A stretch of DNA of 27,761 bases, taken from positions 1 to 27,761 of the forward strand of contig JBEKJU010000053.1 of assembly GCA_050011095.1 (NCBI GenBank), read 5' to 3'. A program made the position numbers and the translations under genes. Within the stretch, counting starts at the first letter, position 1. Every line of letters begins with the position of its first letter. This document shows, piece after piece, positions 15,434 to 23,374 of the stretch. The notes under the pieces were generated by a model that worked only from the letters and a program-made list of their open reading frames with translations, did no database searches and was not told the origin of the DNA. Source of the stretch: JBEKJU01 sp050011095. Its GTDB lineage: Bacteria > Desulfobacterota > Syntrophorhabdia > Syntrophorhabdales > WCHB1-27.

Positions 15434-16429
15434 TTACCGTTTCGCAGGTTCACTCCCCGGGGGAGCCACAACGCCCGGATAAGGCTGCATCTTTCCCGAG
15501 TCAAGCACGTATTGATAGAGGTCCCTATATTTCTGAAGGTACACAGTATCAAATTTTCCTGTCCCGATAACCAGCGGATGGGCTTCGCCAGGCTTACGGA
15601 CACGAACCGCCGCAAAATCTGACTCTAAAGAATGGACTCCAAGGCCGACATCGCATTTTGCTGCCACAGCAAATGCCTTAAAATACTCAATTGAAGCCTT
15701 ATACAGTCTGGTTTCATGTTGGGTAGCCCAGACGCCGGTTCCACCCATAATACCTGCCATATGGGCCTCGCCGTGGTCCGTTACTGGAATGATGAAGGAC
15801 ATGCATCCCGCGCTATGGCCCGGAGTGGCGATAATCTGGAAGGTCGTATTGCCCATCTTAATCTTCATTCCATCGGTCAGATAAATGTCAACCGCTTCCG
15901 GCCTTGGATTGATGTAACCCGCTTCCAGGGGGACAGTCTGCAACAGATTCCACCCTATTAAGCTCATAGCTACCTTCGCATTCGGACAAACACTCTTTTT
16001 AAGATACCGGACGCCGCCATAATGGTCAAAATGTTCGTGTGATATCAATATCAGCTTGATCTTAAACGGGTCGAGCCCCAGCTTCTTCATATCCTCCGTC
16101 ATTTTTGCCGCATCATCCTTACCGATGCCGGTATCAAGCATGACCAATCCGTCGCCTGTATCTATTACGAATGCGCCTACTGCGGTCGTACCGACAAAAT
16201 AGAAATTGTCAAAAAGCTTGACAGGAGCAATAGAAGGATAGGGAAGAGAACCAAAGGGCGTTGGTGGTAGTGGATCAGGATCAGGCAGGTTCACATACGG
16301 AGCTGCTGCCCCCGGCACCATCGGCGCGCCCCCTGATTCGGTTATGGTTATGCTTTGGGCCGTGGAAATGGAGACGTAGATGGCCAGCATAAAAAGCAGT
16401 GATAAGAACAGGTGGATAGCGTTTTTCAT
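15434..16429 (-). CDS. secreted metallo-beta-lactamase-fold hydrolase, subclass B3-like
   Basis: 331 residues with a signal peptide (1-24). The metal site is complete: HEHFDH (H131, H133, D135, H136), TPGHSAG (H205) and LGVHSLES (H266), matching the B3 ligand set H116/H118/D120/H121/H196/H263. Before it are VGTTAVGAFVIDTGDGLVML and the usual LISHEHFDHYGGV strand-loop. The N-terminal proline-rich segment (LPDPDPLPPTPFGSLPYP) is longer than in typical B3 enzymes. It may hydrolyse a beta-lactam, lactone or other ester; resistance cannot be claimed. It shares a transcript with the downstream alpha/beta hydrolase. GGAGGA lies about 11 bases before the ATG. Confidence 0.9.
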   Translation of the reverse strand: MKNAIHLFLSLLFMLAIYVSISTAQSITITESGGAPMVPGAAAPYVNLPDPDPLPPTPFGSLPYPSIAPVKLFDNFYFVGTTAVGAFVIDTGDGLVMLDTGIGKDDAAKMTEDMKKLGLDPFKIKLILISHEHFDHYGGVRYLKKSVCPNAKVAMSLIGWNLLQTVPLEAGYINPRPEAVDIYLTDGMKIKMGNTTFQIIATPGHSAGCMSFIIPVTDHGEAHMAGIMGGTGVWATQHETRLYKASIEYFKAFAVAAKCDVGLGVHSLESDFAAVRVRKPGEAHPLVIGTGKFDTVYLQKYRDLYQYVLDSGKMQPYPGVVAPPGSEPAKR

Positions 16430-16475
16430 AAGGCGTCTTCCTCCAATTTGTGTTAGATCGAACTGGGCCTGAGCA

Positions 16476-16671
16476 TCAATTGCTCCCGAGTATCCCGCGT
16501 CCCTTCAAGGTCCGCCCCGCACGCTGACCTGTCAGCCTGCGATCTTCAATGGAAAGGACGCCATTTACAAGCACATGAACGGCCCCTTCGGCGTACTCTG
16601 TCGGTTTTTCAAACGTCGCACGGTCAGCCAGCGTGTTTTAGATCGAGCACGGCACCATCGGCGAATACCCC
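16476..16671 (-). pseudogene. D-aminoacylase-type amidohydrolase, 3' remnant
   Basis: The frame TLADRATFEKPTEYAEGAVH, VLVNGVLSIEDRRLTGQRAG, RTLKGRGILGSN and stop is the typical C-terminus of N-acyl-D-amino-acid deacylases. One base earlier (near 16635) the frame shifts to KGVFADGAVLDLK, the preceding strand of the same fold. Everything upstream is missing: the remnant ends at the left edge of repeat copy 3, four bases away. Confidence 0.78.
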
Positions 16672-16674
16672 CTT

Positions 16675-16860
16675 TTCAACTTGCGGATTCCCTGCAGCTT
16701 GCTGCAGGGAGAATCTTTTTCCGCTTCGCTCCGCCGGCAATTATTGGGACACCCACTTCGCGCGACCCACTGTGTGGGTACCCCGCGGTCGCCCCCTGCT
16801 CAAAGACTCGCTCCGCTCGTTGTCTTGGATACCCTGCTGCAAGCAGCAGGGTCATTTATT
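16675..16860 (+). repeat. dispersed hairpin repeat, copy 3
   Basis: Same order as copy 2 in reverse orientation, sharing TTCAACTTGCGGATTCC at the left and GGGTCATTTATT at the right. It has both terminal hairpins but lacks the roughly 27-base internal hairpin (GCGGGCAAAGCCCGC) found in copies 1 and 2, a clean excision between short CCCCT/CTCCT-like sequences. It sits exactly between the truncated ends of two genes. Confidence 0.92.
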
Positions 16861-17447
16861 CTTTCCCCTGCCTTGCATGCCGAGTTTCTCGGCCGGCAGA
16901 AATGTCATGGAGCGTATCGCATCATTAAAGTCCATCAGCTTTTCCCCGAGCGCATAGACCTTCAGCTTCCGCGCGAAGGCGCCGTAATTCCTCGGATGGA
17001 TGCCCTGAAGCCACGGTGTTATAAAGAGAACTGCCGCACAAAACAGAAGAATCGCCCAAGACGGGACTTTGTGATAAAAAAGCAATATTATGGTCATCGC
17101 GCCGATAAAAGTCAGAATGTCCCAGTCCCAAAGTTCTCGATAACCTTGAATAACAAGCAAAAACAGCAGCTCCCCGACAAAGATTGCCATGCCGCGGACA
17201 ATAACTCTGCGTACATTCTTATCTTGACCCGTGTCGTGTTTCTTGACGGATAAAAGTTGGCATAGTCCGACTAAAAAGACAAACCATGAAGCCCCACAAT
17301 CACCGTCCAACAGGTGATTTGAAAAAAAATATAGCATCACGTCCCTTTCCTCTCCGCTCGAAAGAGATGTGGGATAGTGGCATATACCATTCCGATGAGA
17401 GCTAAGGCTCTTAAGACGTCAACAGAATCGGCTCTTCGCGCAGCCAC
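16852..17447 (-). pseudogene. membrane acyltransferase-like protein (DUF1624/HGSNAT-like), frameshifted and truncated
   Basis: GTG 17447 starts VAARRADSVDVLRALALIGM, VYATIPHL, the usual first segment of such proteins; near 17360 the frame shifts and continues SGEERDVMLYFFSNHLLDGD, CGASWFVFLVGLCQLLS and several more helices (VIVRGMAIFVGELLFLLV, ILTFIGAMTIILLFY, PSWAILLFCAAVLFI). The C-terminus is lost: the last residues and the TGA come from repeat copy 3. About half of the usual length remains. It starts 9 bases after the lipoprotein stop, as the third gene of a minus-strand operon. Family name is tentative; a DUF418-like protein is an alternative. Confidence 0.62.
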
Positions 17448-17456
17448 GCCCTCACC

Positions 17457-18533
17457 TTATTTTTGGGCTGGGATCGTGATCTGGGGCAACGATTCGTGCT
17501 TGTCCGTGTCAGCGAGGGTGAAAACCAGCATGATAAAGGATATGGCTCGTTTGGCCTCCAGGTCCCGATCGTCAACCCAGAACCAGCTATTGCGATACCG
17601 GACAGACGCGTATGCATCCTGTGGCTTGCTGTCCGAACATTTAACTACGAACCCTTCTTTGTCATCTGTATTTCTCATTTCCAGGACCCCAGGGCTTGCC
17701 CGTCCTTCGCTTACGTCCTTCCCCGGTACTTCGACCCGTGCTGCCAGGAAGGACAGAAACTGCATCAACGTGAATGACTGCATCGCTATCTCCTGGTTGT
17801 TATCAGATAAGTGGTTGTAGACAAGCCTGTATTGCTCGGCTCTGGGGTCCAGTCCAAGCAGGTCGCACAACTCACGCACCTGCACAGAGACCTCAGCCGG
17901 GGCGCCCTTTGACCAGAAAGAAATGGTGGTGCTCGCCTGGTTGTCCTTGTCCTTGATAGTTCTCAAGCTGATAGCACCGGCGACCTGGAGACTGCGTATG
18001 ATTTCAACGACCCGAAGGAATTTGCGCTCTGCCGGGCGAAACCCCGTAGTGGGTGCGGATCTGTTCCTGAGACCGTTGACTGAAGCGACTCCCAGTTTGA
18101 AGATCATGTTCGCGGGCATACCGGCCTGAATGGCAGACATCATGCTCTCCGGAGTAAATGGGGTCATTAGACTCTTGATGAAGGCGTTGCCGGTCAGAGG
18201 TACGTAGGTAATGGTCGGCCGGTCAGTGTATTTGCCTGCCATACCGACTTGGATCGATGTGGTGTCAAAGCTGGAAACGGTGGCGGAGCCTCCCGCGTTG
18301 ACATCCGTCTCCAGGCTGTAACCGGCCACGATCTGCCCCACATCTACAAAGAATACAGGCTCAACGTAACGCATTTTTACAATGTTGAGAAGGATCTGGC
18401 GCTTCCATGATTCGGTGAGCGATGCGTTGTAGTCAAAACGGTCGCGGGAAACTGAGCCGGGGCCTATCGATGTGCACCCGGCTAGAACCACCATCAATAG
18501 CCCGAGAGAGAGCACCTTACATTTTGTCGTCAT
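17457..18533 (-). CDS. lipoprotein of unknown function
   Basis: 358 residues with a lipoprotein signal (MTTKCKVLSLGLLMVVLAGC, lipid-carrying Cys20). ATG 18533 is preferred because GGAG lies 6 nt upstream; a TTG four codons earlier is unlikely. The mature part begins GPGSVSRDRFDYNASLTESW and KRQILLNIVKMRYVEPVFF, a pattern I have seen in large uncharacterised bacterial lipoproteins, then a Gly/Ser/Thr-rich strand region (NAGGSATVSSFDTTSIQVG). Other readable segments are PTTGFRPAERKFLRVVEII and SFWSKGAPAEVSVQVRELCD, and a WFWVDDRDLEAKRAISFIML end. Not assigned a function. It lies 18 bases after the FrsA-like gene and was probably translated with it. Confidence 0.85.
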   Translation of the reverse strand: MTTKCKVLSLGLLMVVLAGCTSIGPGSVSRDRFDYNASLTESWKRQILLNIVKMRYVEPVFFVDVGQIVAGYSLETDVNAGGSATVSSFDTTSIQVGMAGKYTDRPTITYVPLTGNAFIKSLMTPFTPESMMSAIQAGMPANMIFKLGVASVNGLRNRSAPTTGFRPAERKFLRVVEIIRSLQVAGAISLRTIKDKDNQASTTISFWSKGAPAEVSVQVRELCDLLGLDPRAEQYRLVYNHLSDNNQEIAMQSFTLMQFLSFLAARVEVPGKDVSEGRASPGVLEMRNTDDKEGFVVKCSDSKPQDAYASVRYRNSWFWVDDRDLEAKRAISFIMLVFTLADTDKHESLPQITIPAQK

Positions 18534-18551
18534 GAAATTCTCCAAGTCATT

Positions 18552-19880
18552 CTACTTGAAGACATCGTCCAGCCAATCGAAGAGCACCTGACTCACAAGG
18601 CTGCGGTTCTCCATAACGCAGTGGTTTGTCGCGCCTTCGTTCATCGGCGTGATCACCTTTTTCTTCATGGGGTTGGGAAAGTTGTCCATGCAGACCTTTT
18701 GCTGCCGTTTGACCTCCGCACTTTTGTACTCGCCCTCACCAATGATGAGCAGGGCCGGAACGGTGATTTTGGCCGGGTCGAAGGTGTAGCCTTTATTGGC
18801 CTCTGCAAGGCCGGAAGGCTTGTCCATCGGCACGCCCCAGCGCCAGCAAATTGCTTTGACGATGTTGCCGTGGAAGGTCGTCCAGGACGCGATTTCCTTC
18901 TTTGATGCCAGGACTACCGGCATTGTGGAGAAAAGGGGATAGGCGTCAACGACGGCCGAACTCATGGCAATCGCCTTAATTCGGCGGTCGTACATCGCGG
19001 CCTGGGGCACGAAGCCGCCGCCGCCGCTATATCCGTAGGAGGCCAGTTGGTTGGGATCTACATCGGGACGGCTGAGGGCATAGTCGACGACCGCCTTCAT
19101 GGGAACATTCATGTCCGGGCGGAATGGCTTCCCCTCCATCGGAAGGAGCCCCTGCCCCGGCAGGTCAACGGTCATGAAGTTGTAACCGCGGTCATAGGTC
19201 TGGGGGGCAATATAGAACACGAGATCCTCGGCAAAGGTCTCGCCGCCGCCGATCATAATGAGGGTCTTCGCAGGTTTTGTTCCTACGGCGGCCCTACGGA
19301 AATATCCCGGAAGCACCGTCCCTTCAAAGGGAATCTCGAAATATTCCATGGGCGGATCAAATAGCTCTCCGGCCTTCTTTAGGAGGCTTCGGCTCTTAAG
19401 CGCCCTTTCTTTAAGACGCGGATCATTCGGCAACATTGCGAGGAGCGATATGCGATAATAGTAAGAAGCACGCTGCAACTGATCGCGGGCGCTCACCTTG
19501 TGGCCGTCAGCCAGGGATTTCTCGCCCCTTGCCTCGGCAAGACGCGCCAACTTGAACCATTCTTCCTGCCAGCTTGCGGCGTCGCCGTCCTTTATTTGAG
19601 AGGCCGCGTAGAAAGCCTCGCCGATCTCGACGCCATGGTTCACCGTTGAGCCGAGAACCAGTGTGCCAAAGTTGAAATCCATGTCCGTATCGTTAAAATG
19701 ATAGCGAACGCCGGTATCATGGGCATCGAAGACTTTTTTTCCGTCTTGGCTTTGGGCAGTTTTCTTGCCAGTGGTTTTTTTCTTTTGCGAGGCGAAGCAG
19801 TCGTTGACTCCCCCATAACCCGTCACGATAGCGCACACCAAGAAAACCACCGCCGCCATCCATATTCCTCTCTTCAACAT
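18552..19880 (-). CDS. secreted FrsA/DUF1100-like alpha/beta hydrolase
   Basis: 442 residues with an N-terminal signal/anchor (about residues 5-24). A helical cap domain comes first (SWQEEWFKLARLAEARGEKS, YYYRISLLAMLPNDPRLKER), as in 2,6-dihydroxypseudooxynicotine hydrolase and FrsA-like proteins; the hydrolase core follows with MIGGGETFAEDLVFY, TVDLPGQGLLPMEG, nucleophile elbow SYGYSGGGG (S285), IGEGEY near the acid and TNHCVMENR (H420). Likely a C-C-bond or ester hydrolase of an exported kind. GGAGG is 7 nt before ATG 19880. First gene of an operon with the lipoprotein and the broken membrane acyltransferase-like gene. Confidence 0.88.
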   Translation of the reverse strand: MLKRGIWMAAVVFLVCAIVTGYGGVNDCFASQKKKTTGKKTAQSQDGKKVFDAHDTGVRYHFNDTDMDFNFGTLVLGSTVNHGVEIGEAFYAASQIKDGDAASWQEEWFKLARLAEARGEKSLADGHKVSARDQLQRASYYYRISLLAMLPNDPRLKERALKSRSLLKKAGELFDPPMEYFEIPFEGTVLPGYFRRAAVGTKPAKTLIMIGGGETFAEDLVFYIAPQTYDRGYNFMTVDLPGQGLLPMEGKPFRPDMNVPMKAVVDYALSRPDVDPNQLASYGYSGGGGFVPQAAMYDRRIKAIAMSSAVVDAYPLFSTMPVVLASKKEIASWTTFHGNIVKAICWRWGVPMDKPSGLAEANKGYTFDPAKITVPALLIIGEGEYKSAEVKRQQKVCMDNFPNPMKKKVITPMNEGATNHCVMENRSLVSQVLFDWLDDVFK

Positions 19881-20129
19881 ATCAAACCTCCTTCCTATTC
19901 TTGCTGCACCGGTGATAGGGTCGCCTCCACCAGTCCTGTGATTTTCCGGTCGTCTTCCCGACTGGGCAATGAAGGTCTCTTGAGGTCGGGCGTTCGGCTA
20001 TGCCCTATACTGCACAACAGCGTCACCCACAGGTTGAAAAAAAGATGGGAGACAGGGTGGGGATCATTGTGCAACCAGGTCCCACACATTGTCCTCCGCA
20101 TGAGCCGCTTCCCAAGCCCGGGCCTGGGT

Positions 20130-20255
20130 ATTCCGACGAAGTCGACCGCGTGTTATGATCCAAGCCCGACCGCCTGTTCCGGGGCAATCCGACCGCCATT
20201 ATGATGAAGGCGACCACCCTTTCCGTCGGAGCCATTACGGCGACGGTGACCAGTG
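20130..20255 (-). repeat. IS21-type terminal repeats
   Basis: Four loosely repeated units of 21-24 bases, each with a (T)CCGACCGC-like or GGCGACC core, lie just beyond the istB stop. Multiple short terminal repeats at this place are typical of IS21-family ends. Confidence 0.55.
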
Positions 20256-20257
20256 TC

Positions 20258-20430
20258 CTACGTTACATCGTTTCTTCCTTCTGAGTCAATGTAAGCTTTT
20301 CTCCTCCTCATGGATTCCCCCTTGAGAGTGATCTTATGAGCGTTGTGAACAAGTCTGTCGAGCAGGGCATCTGCCATGGTCGGGTCGCCTATAACCTCGT
20401 GCCCAGTGCTCGACCCCATGAAAACCACCT
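20258..20430 (-). pseudogene. istB: istB 3' remnant (IS21 helper ATPase)
   Basis: The frame ends STGHEVIGDPTMADALLDRL, VHNAHKITLKGESMRRRKA and a stop at 20258, the standard IstB C-terminus (IGDPTxADAxLDRLVHNAHxIxLKGESMR). The ATPase core and istA are missing. It is joined head to head, within a few bases, to an IS3-type remnant. Confidence 0.88.
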
Positions 20431-20661
20431 TGCTCTACAATGGCTACGTTGAATCGTTCAACGGGAAAACTCAGGGACGGACTCTTAAGCGGGGAGATCT
20501 TCGCCACCCTTCTTGATGCCAAGGTGTTGATCGAGAACTGGAGAAGGGAATACAATACGATCAGGCCGCACAGGTCCTTAGAGCATAAACCGCCGGCCCC
20601 GGAGGTTATGCCCAACAAAGGATATTTAGCAGGAAGATTAGCTCTAGAGGTCGTACAATGA
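20431..20661 (+). pseudogene. IS3-family transposase OrfB 3' remnant, frameshifted
   Basis: YNGYVESFNGK reads in one frame, then an extra A in the run 20466-20469 shifts it to KLRDGLLSGEIFATLLDAKV, LIENWRREYNTIRPHRSLEH and KPPAPEV. This is the rve_3 C-terminal end of IS3-type transposases; the Glu of the DDE centre should lie in the VESFNGK region. The catalytic Asp residues and the rest are gone. Confidence 0.9.
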
Positions 20662-20801
20662 GCGGGGATAGGCCAGCGCTGCAGCGGGCATTCACTTGCT
20701 GGCGCGCTGAAGATGCGGGACACGGCCGCGTGGCGGCCCGCAGGCCGTCTTGGTGAGGACGGAAAGGGTCCGCAACACGACCCGAATAAGGAGGGACGGA
20801 G

Positions 20802-21305
20802 ATGAGATCGAAAAGATCGGTATGTTGGGTAATTGTCTGTCTCATTATCATGATGACAGGGCCTGCGTATCTACTCGCCCAGGACAGCGTCAAGGGCAAA
20901 TTGCTCGGCACGTGGAGGCTGATCTCCATTGAAGCGAAGAAATCCTCCGGAGAGGTGGCGTACTGGCCTTTCGGGAAGGACCCCGTGGGGATCATAATGT
21001 ACGACAAGGGCCGGATGTGCGCCCAGTTGATGCGCCCCGGCAGGCCGGCCATCGGGAGTCACTCTCCCAAGGATATTACAGTGGCGTTTGACGGCTATAT
21101 CGCCTATTGCGGCACCTATACAATTGACGAGAAAGAGGGAACCGTCACGCATCACGCGACCATGAGCCTTATCCCCGAATGGGTCGGCGGCGATCAGAAG
21201 CGATTCTACCAGTTCTCGGGCAGGTTCCTCGTGCTTAAGACTCCTCCCATCCTCGATGCAGGTCAGACGCTGGTGAGCTGGATCACGTGGGAGCGCGACG
21301 ACTGA
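20802..21305 (+). CDS. secreted lipocalin-like domain protein
   Basis: 167 residues with a signal peptide (cleavage about residue 26, YLLA/Q). The mature protein starts KGKLLGTWRLISIEAKKSSG, then PVGIIMYDKGRMCAQLMRPG, FDGYIAYCGTYTIDEKEGTV and a final strand LVLKTPPILDAGQTLVSWITW, matching the lipocalin-like domain (PF13924 type). These small beta-barrels are exported and their ligand is unknown. GGAGGGACGGAG lies just before the ATG. It follows the transposase scraps by 140 bases and stands alone. Confidence 0.88.
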   Translation: MRSKRSVCWVIVCLIIMMTGPAYLLAQDSVKGKLLGTWRLISIEAKKSSGEVAYWPFGKDPVGIIMYDKGRMCAQLMRPGRPAIGSHSPKDITVAFDGYIAYCGTYTIDEKEGTVTHHATMSLIPEWVGGDQKRFYQFSGRFLVLKTPPILDAGQTLVSWITWERDD

Positions 21306-21744
21306 AAGGCAGAGAGAATTGAATGAAGTAGAGGGAGGAAGCAGTTTGGAATTCGATGCAGAGGGGCGAATGGCAAGACAGACAATAAATGTGAAGATAG
21401 TCCTGACGAGTGTGCCGGGTGTCGTCACGGGTGGATCGGAATGAGGGATAGTTGCAGGGATCCAGCGTTGTCACGCGGAGGGTGAGGCGTGATCAAGAAA
21501 TTTAACCATGTAGGGATAGCCGTCAGGGAGTAGGATGAGGTTTTCGGCTGAAGATGATTGCTTTCGCTTGGTATTTGATAATGATAGGGGAGGGGAGTCA
21601 GACTTGAATTCTGCATCCTAAAATTGAGATGAAAAGCCAATATACGAGTCAAATTAACAGGTTACGCGCACTTGTGGATAACCGATGTGAGATATTTACT
21701 GGAAAAAATCGCAGAAGAATGGCGGAGAAATAATTTCATTAAGG
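21306..21744. other. gene-free stretch before the IS200 element
   Basis: About 440 bases with no supported gene. A short frame just before the element (DVRYLLEKIAEEWRRNNFIK) is protein-like but has no start, and does not resemble the missing 5' part of the integrase. Confidence 0.35.
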
Positions 21745-21801
21745 TAAACCCCCGGCTCTGCCGGGGGACTCCCGGAGTTTGACAATTCCGGGAATATATA
21801 G

Positions 21802-21858
21802 GAAAGCCTCCTATATCCGTGAACCGTTCGAAGGTTGGCAGGAATTAAGGAGGCTTTC
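21802..21858 (+). promoter_or_regulatory. RNA stem sequestering the tnpA ribosome site
   Basis: GAAAGCCTCCT (21802-21812) is perfectly complementary to AGGAGGCTTTC (21848-21858), which contains the tnpA Shine-Dalgarno one base before the ATG. An 11-bp stem would hide the ribosome site, matching the translational control known for IS200. Confidence 0.8.
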
Positions 21859-21859
21859 A

Positions 21860-22297
21860 ATGGAAGATATTCAGAGCTTATGTCATACGGTCTGGGATTG
21901 CAAGTATCATGTGGTCTGGATTCCCAAGTATCGGAAGAAGGTGCTCTACGGCAAGCTCAGAAGAGAACTCGGCCCAATCATCAAAGAACTGGCGAGACAG
22001 AAGGAGAGTGAGGTGGTAGAGGGAAAACTCGTAACGGATCATGTCCACGTCCTGCTCTCGGTTCCCCCAAAATATGTCGTTGCTCAGGTGGTAGGGTTTA
22101 TCAAGGGGAAGAGCGCCATCTACGTGGCAAGAATGAGCGGAAGAAAGCGCAACTTCGTAGGGCAGAACTTCTGGGCTCGGGGATACTGCGTGTCGACCAT
22201 AGGATTAGACGAGTCAGCGATACGAGAGTACATCCAGACTCAGGAGGAGGCAGACAAGAAACTCGACCAGATGAGGCTGTTCGCGAAAGACAAATAG
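21860..22297 (+). CDS. tnpA: IS200 transposase TnpA (HUH/Y1 family)
   Basis: 145 residues, normal length. The HUH metal motif is HVH at residues 61-63 (TDHVHVLLSVPP) and the catalytic Tyr is Y124 in AIREYIQTQEEADKKL; the N-terminal YHVVWIPKYRKKVLYG segment and FIKGKSAI are characteristic. It should cut and join single-stranded DNA at the hairpin ends of the element as a dimer. ATG 21860 follows AAGGAGG and is taken over an upstream in-frame start at 21779 because that lies in the element's end hairpin region. All key residues are present, so the element may still be active. Confidence 0.95.
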   Translation: MEDIQSLCHTVWDCKYHVVWIPKYRKKVLYGKLRRELGPIIKELARQKESEVVEGKLVTDHVHVLLSVPPKYVVAQVVGFIKGKSAIYVARMSGRKRNFVGQNFWARGYCVSTIGLDESAIREYIQTQEEADKKLDQMRLFAKDK

Positions 22298-22383
22298 TCG
22301 CCTTCAGGCGACTCACGCACTATTGATCCGCTTTGAGCGGTTCACGGTTTTAACAAACCCCCGGCTTTGCCGGGGGTAGATGA

Positions 22384-22875
22384 TTGAGGGAGCACGAAGT
22401 GCTCGATCTGAAGGTTTTTCAGGTGAACCTTCGCAATCGGACCGTCTCTGTCTTCAAGACGAAGAATCACGAGGCGCGGACCCTGCCCTTGAACGACACG
22501 CTGTGGGGGATGCGCGCGCGGAGACTCGCGGGCAACCCCGGCAGGGACGCGTATGTTTTTCCTGATTCCGACGGAGGGAGGTACCAGGCCCGCAGGGTCC
22601 AGAAGGAGTGCAAGACCGCCGTGCTGAAAGCAAACGAAGCAGGGGCGGGCATCGTGCCCTGCTTCACGTTCCACGGCGGCAGGCATACCTTCGGCACCAG
22701 GCTTGGTCAGGCGGGTAAAAACTCGAGGCAGATAGGCGAGCTGATGGGCATCAAGTCGGAGAAGGTCTTGCGTCGCTACACCCACTTCTCCGTGGATTCG
22801 CTCCGCGACGTGGTGGTGGCCCTCGACGGGAAGCGCACCCCGAAAAGGGCCAGGAAACGGGCGGCGGGAGAATAG
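22384..22875 (+). pseudogene. tyrosine recombinase (phage integrase), C-terminal half
   Basis: The frame opens with LREHEVLDLKVFQVNLRN, where R is catalytic Arg I, then the strand-pair TVSVFKTKNHEARTLPLN, FTFHGGRHTFGTRLGQAGKN (His/Arg II box), LMGIKSEKVLRRYTHFS (catalytic Tyr). The second His box reads LMGIK instead of the usual LGH. The N-terminal core-binding half and the residues before Arg I are absent: the IS200 hairpin ends 8 bases earlier. A 164-codon frame with TTG start exists but has no ribosome site, so it is judged a remnant. It points toward tRNA-Ala, 70 bases away, as an integrase beside its target would. Confidence 0.87.
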
Positions 22876-22946
22876 GGTGGTACTACAATTTTATGACAAT
22901 CTGGTTGAAGAGCGTCCGGCAATGACTCGTAAGTACTTGAAAATAT

Positions 22947-23022
22947 TGGTGGAGCTGAAGGGGATCGAACCCTCGGCCTCATGACTGCCAGTCATGCGCT
23001 CTCCCAGCTGAGCTACAGCCCC
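22947..23022 (-). tRNA. tRNA-Ala (anticodon GGC)
   Basis: A full 76-nt cloverleaf with encoded CCA: acceptor GGGGCTG/CAGCTCC, D arm AGCTCAGCTGGGAGAGC, anticodon stem CATGA and loop CTGGCAG giving GGC, T arm GAGGGTTCGATCCCCTTC. The 3' end faces the integrase remnant. Confidence 0.97.
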
Positions 23023-23164
23023 ACAGGGGTTTGGACATTCGAAGGTCCGGACTATCCTTTAGGATACCCCTTGTCACCCTCAAATAGCACGTGCTGTTAA
23101 AATAGCATGATTCGCGACCATGTTCAATACTCTTCATCGTCGCCACCGCCGCTGACTCGAAGGT

Positions 23165-23210
23165 CCGGAAAGACCCGGCCCGCACCAACGGGCGGCACGG
23201 GTCTTTCCGG
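23165..23210. repeat. large nested perfect hairpin
   Basis: Outer arms CCGGAAAGACCCG (23165-23177) and CGGGTCTTTCCGG (23198-23210) pair over 13 bp; inside, GCCCG (23178-23182) pairs with CGGGC (23189-23193). No T-run follows on either strand, so it is not a normal intrinsic terminator. It may be an element end or a structured RNA. Confidence 0.85.
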
Positions 23211-23374
23211 AAACGGCCGGTCGAATCGGAATAAGACCGGGATATCCGGGCAGGCCTTTTCCAGGAAGGTCTCCTCACGACCATGTCTCTCGCTATATTT
23301 TTTGCCGTTCCCGCCATTCGCGATATGAGTCGTAGACGTGTTGTGAGCGTTAATGATAAACATTCAGATTATGA

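Larger units (their letters stand above)
21745..22378 (+). mobile_element. complete IS200-type insertion sequence
   Basis: About 630 bases, bounded by near-identical hairpins CCCCCGGCTCTGCCGGGGG (21749-21767) and CCCCCGGCTTTGCCGGGGG (22358-22376). The right end has two more small hairpins (22300-22313 and 22328-22340). One gene, tnpA, no tnpB, and no terminal inverted repeats or target duplication, as expected for IS200. It looks intact. Confidence 0.9.

Noticed and set aside
23165..23210. Intrinsic terminator
   Set aside because: The stem is strong but no T-run follows on either strand.
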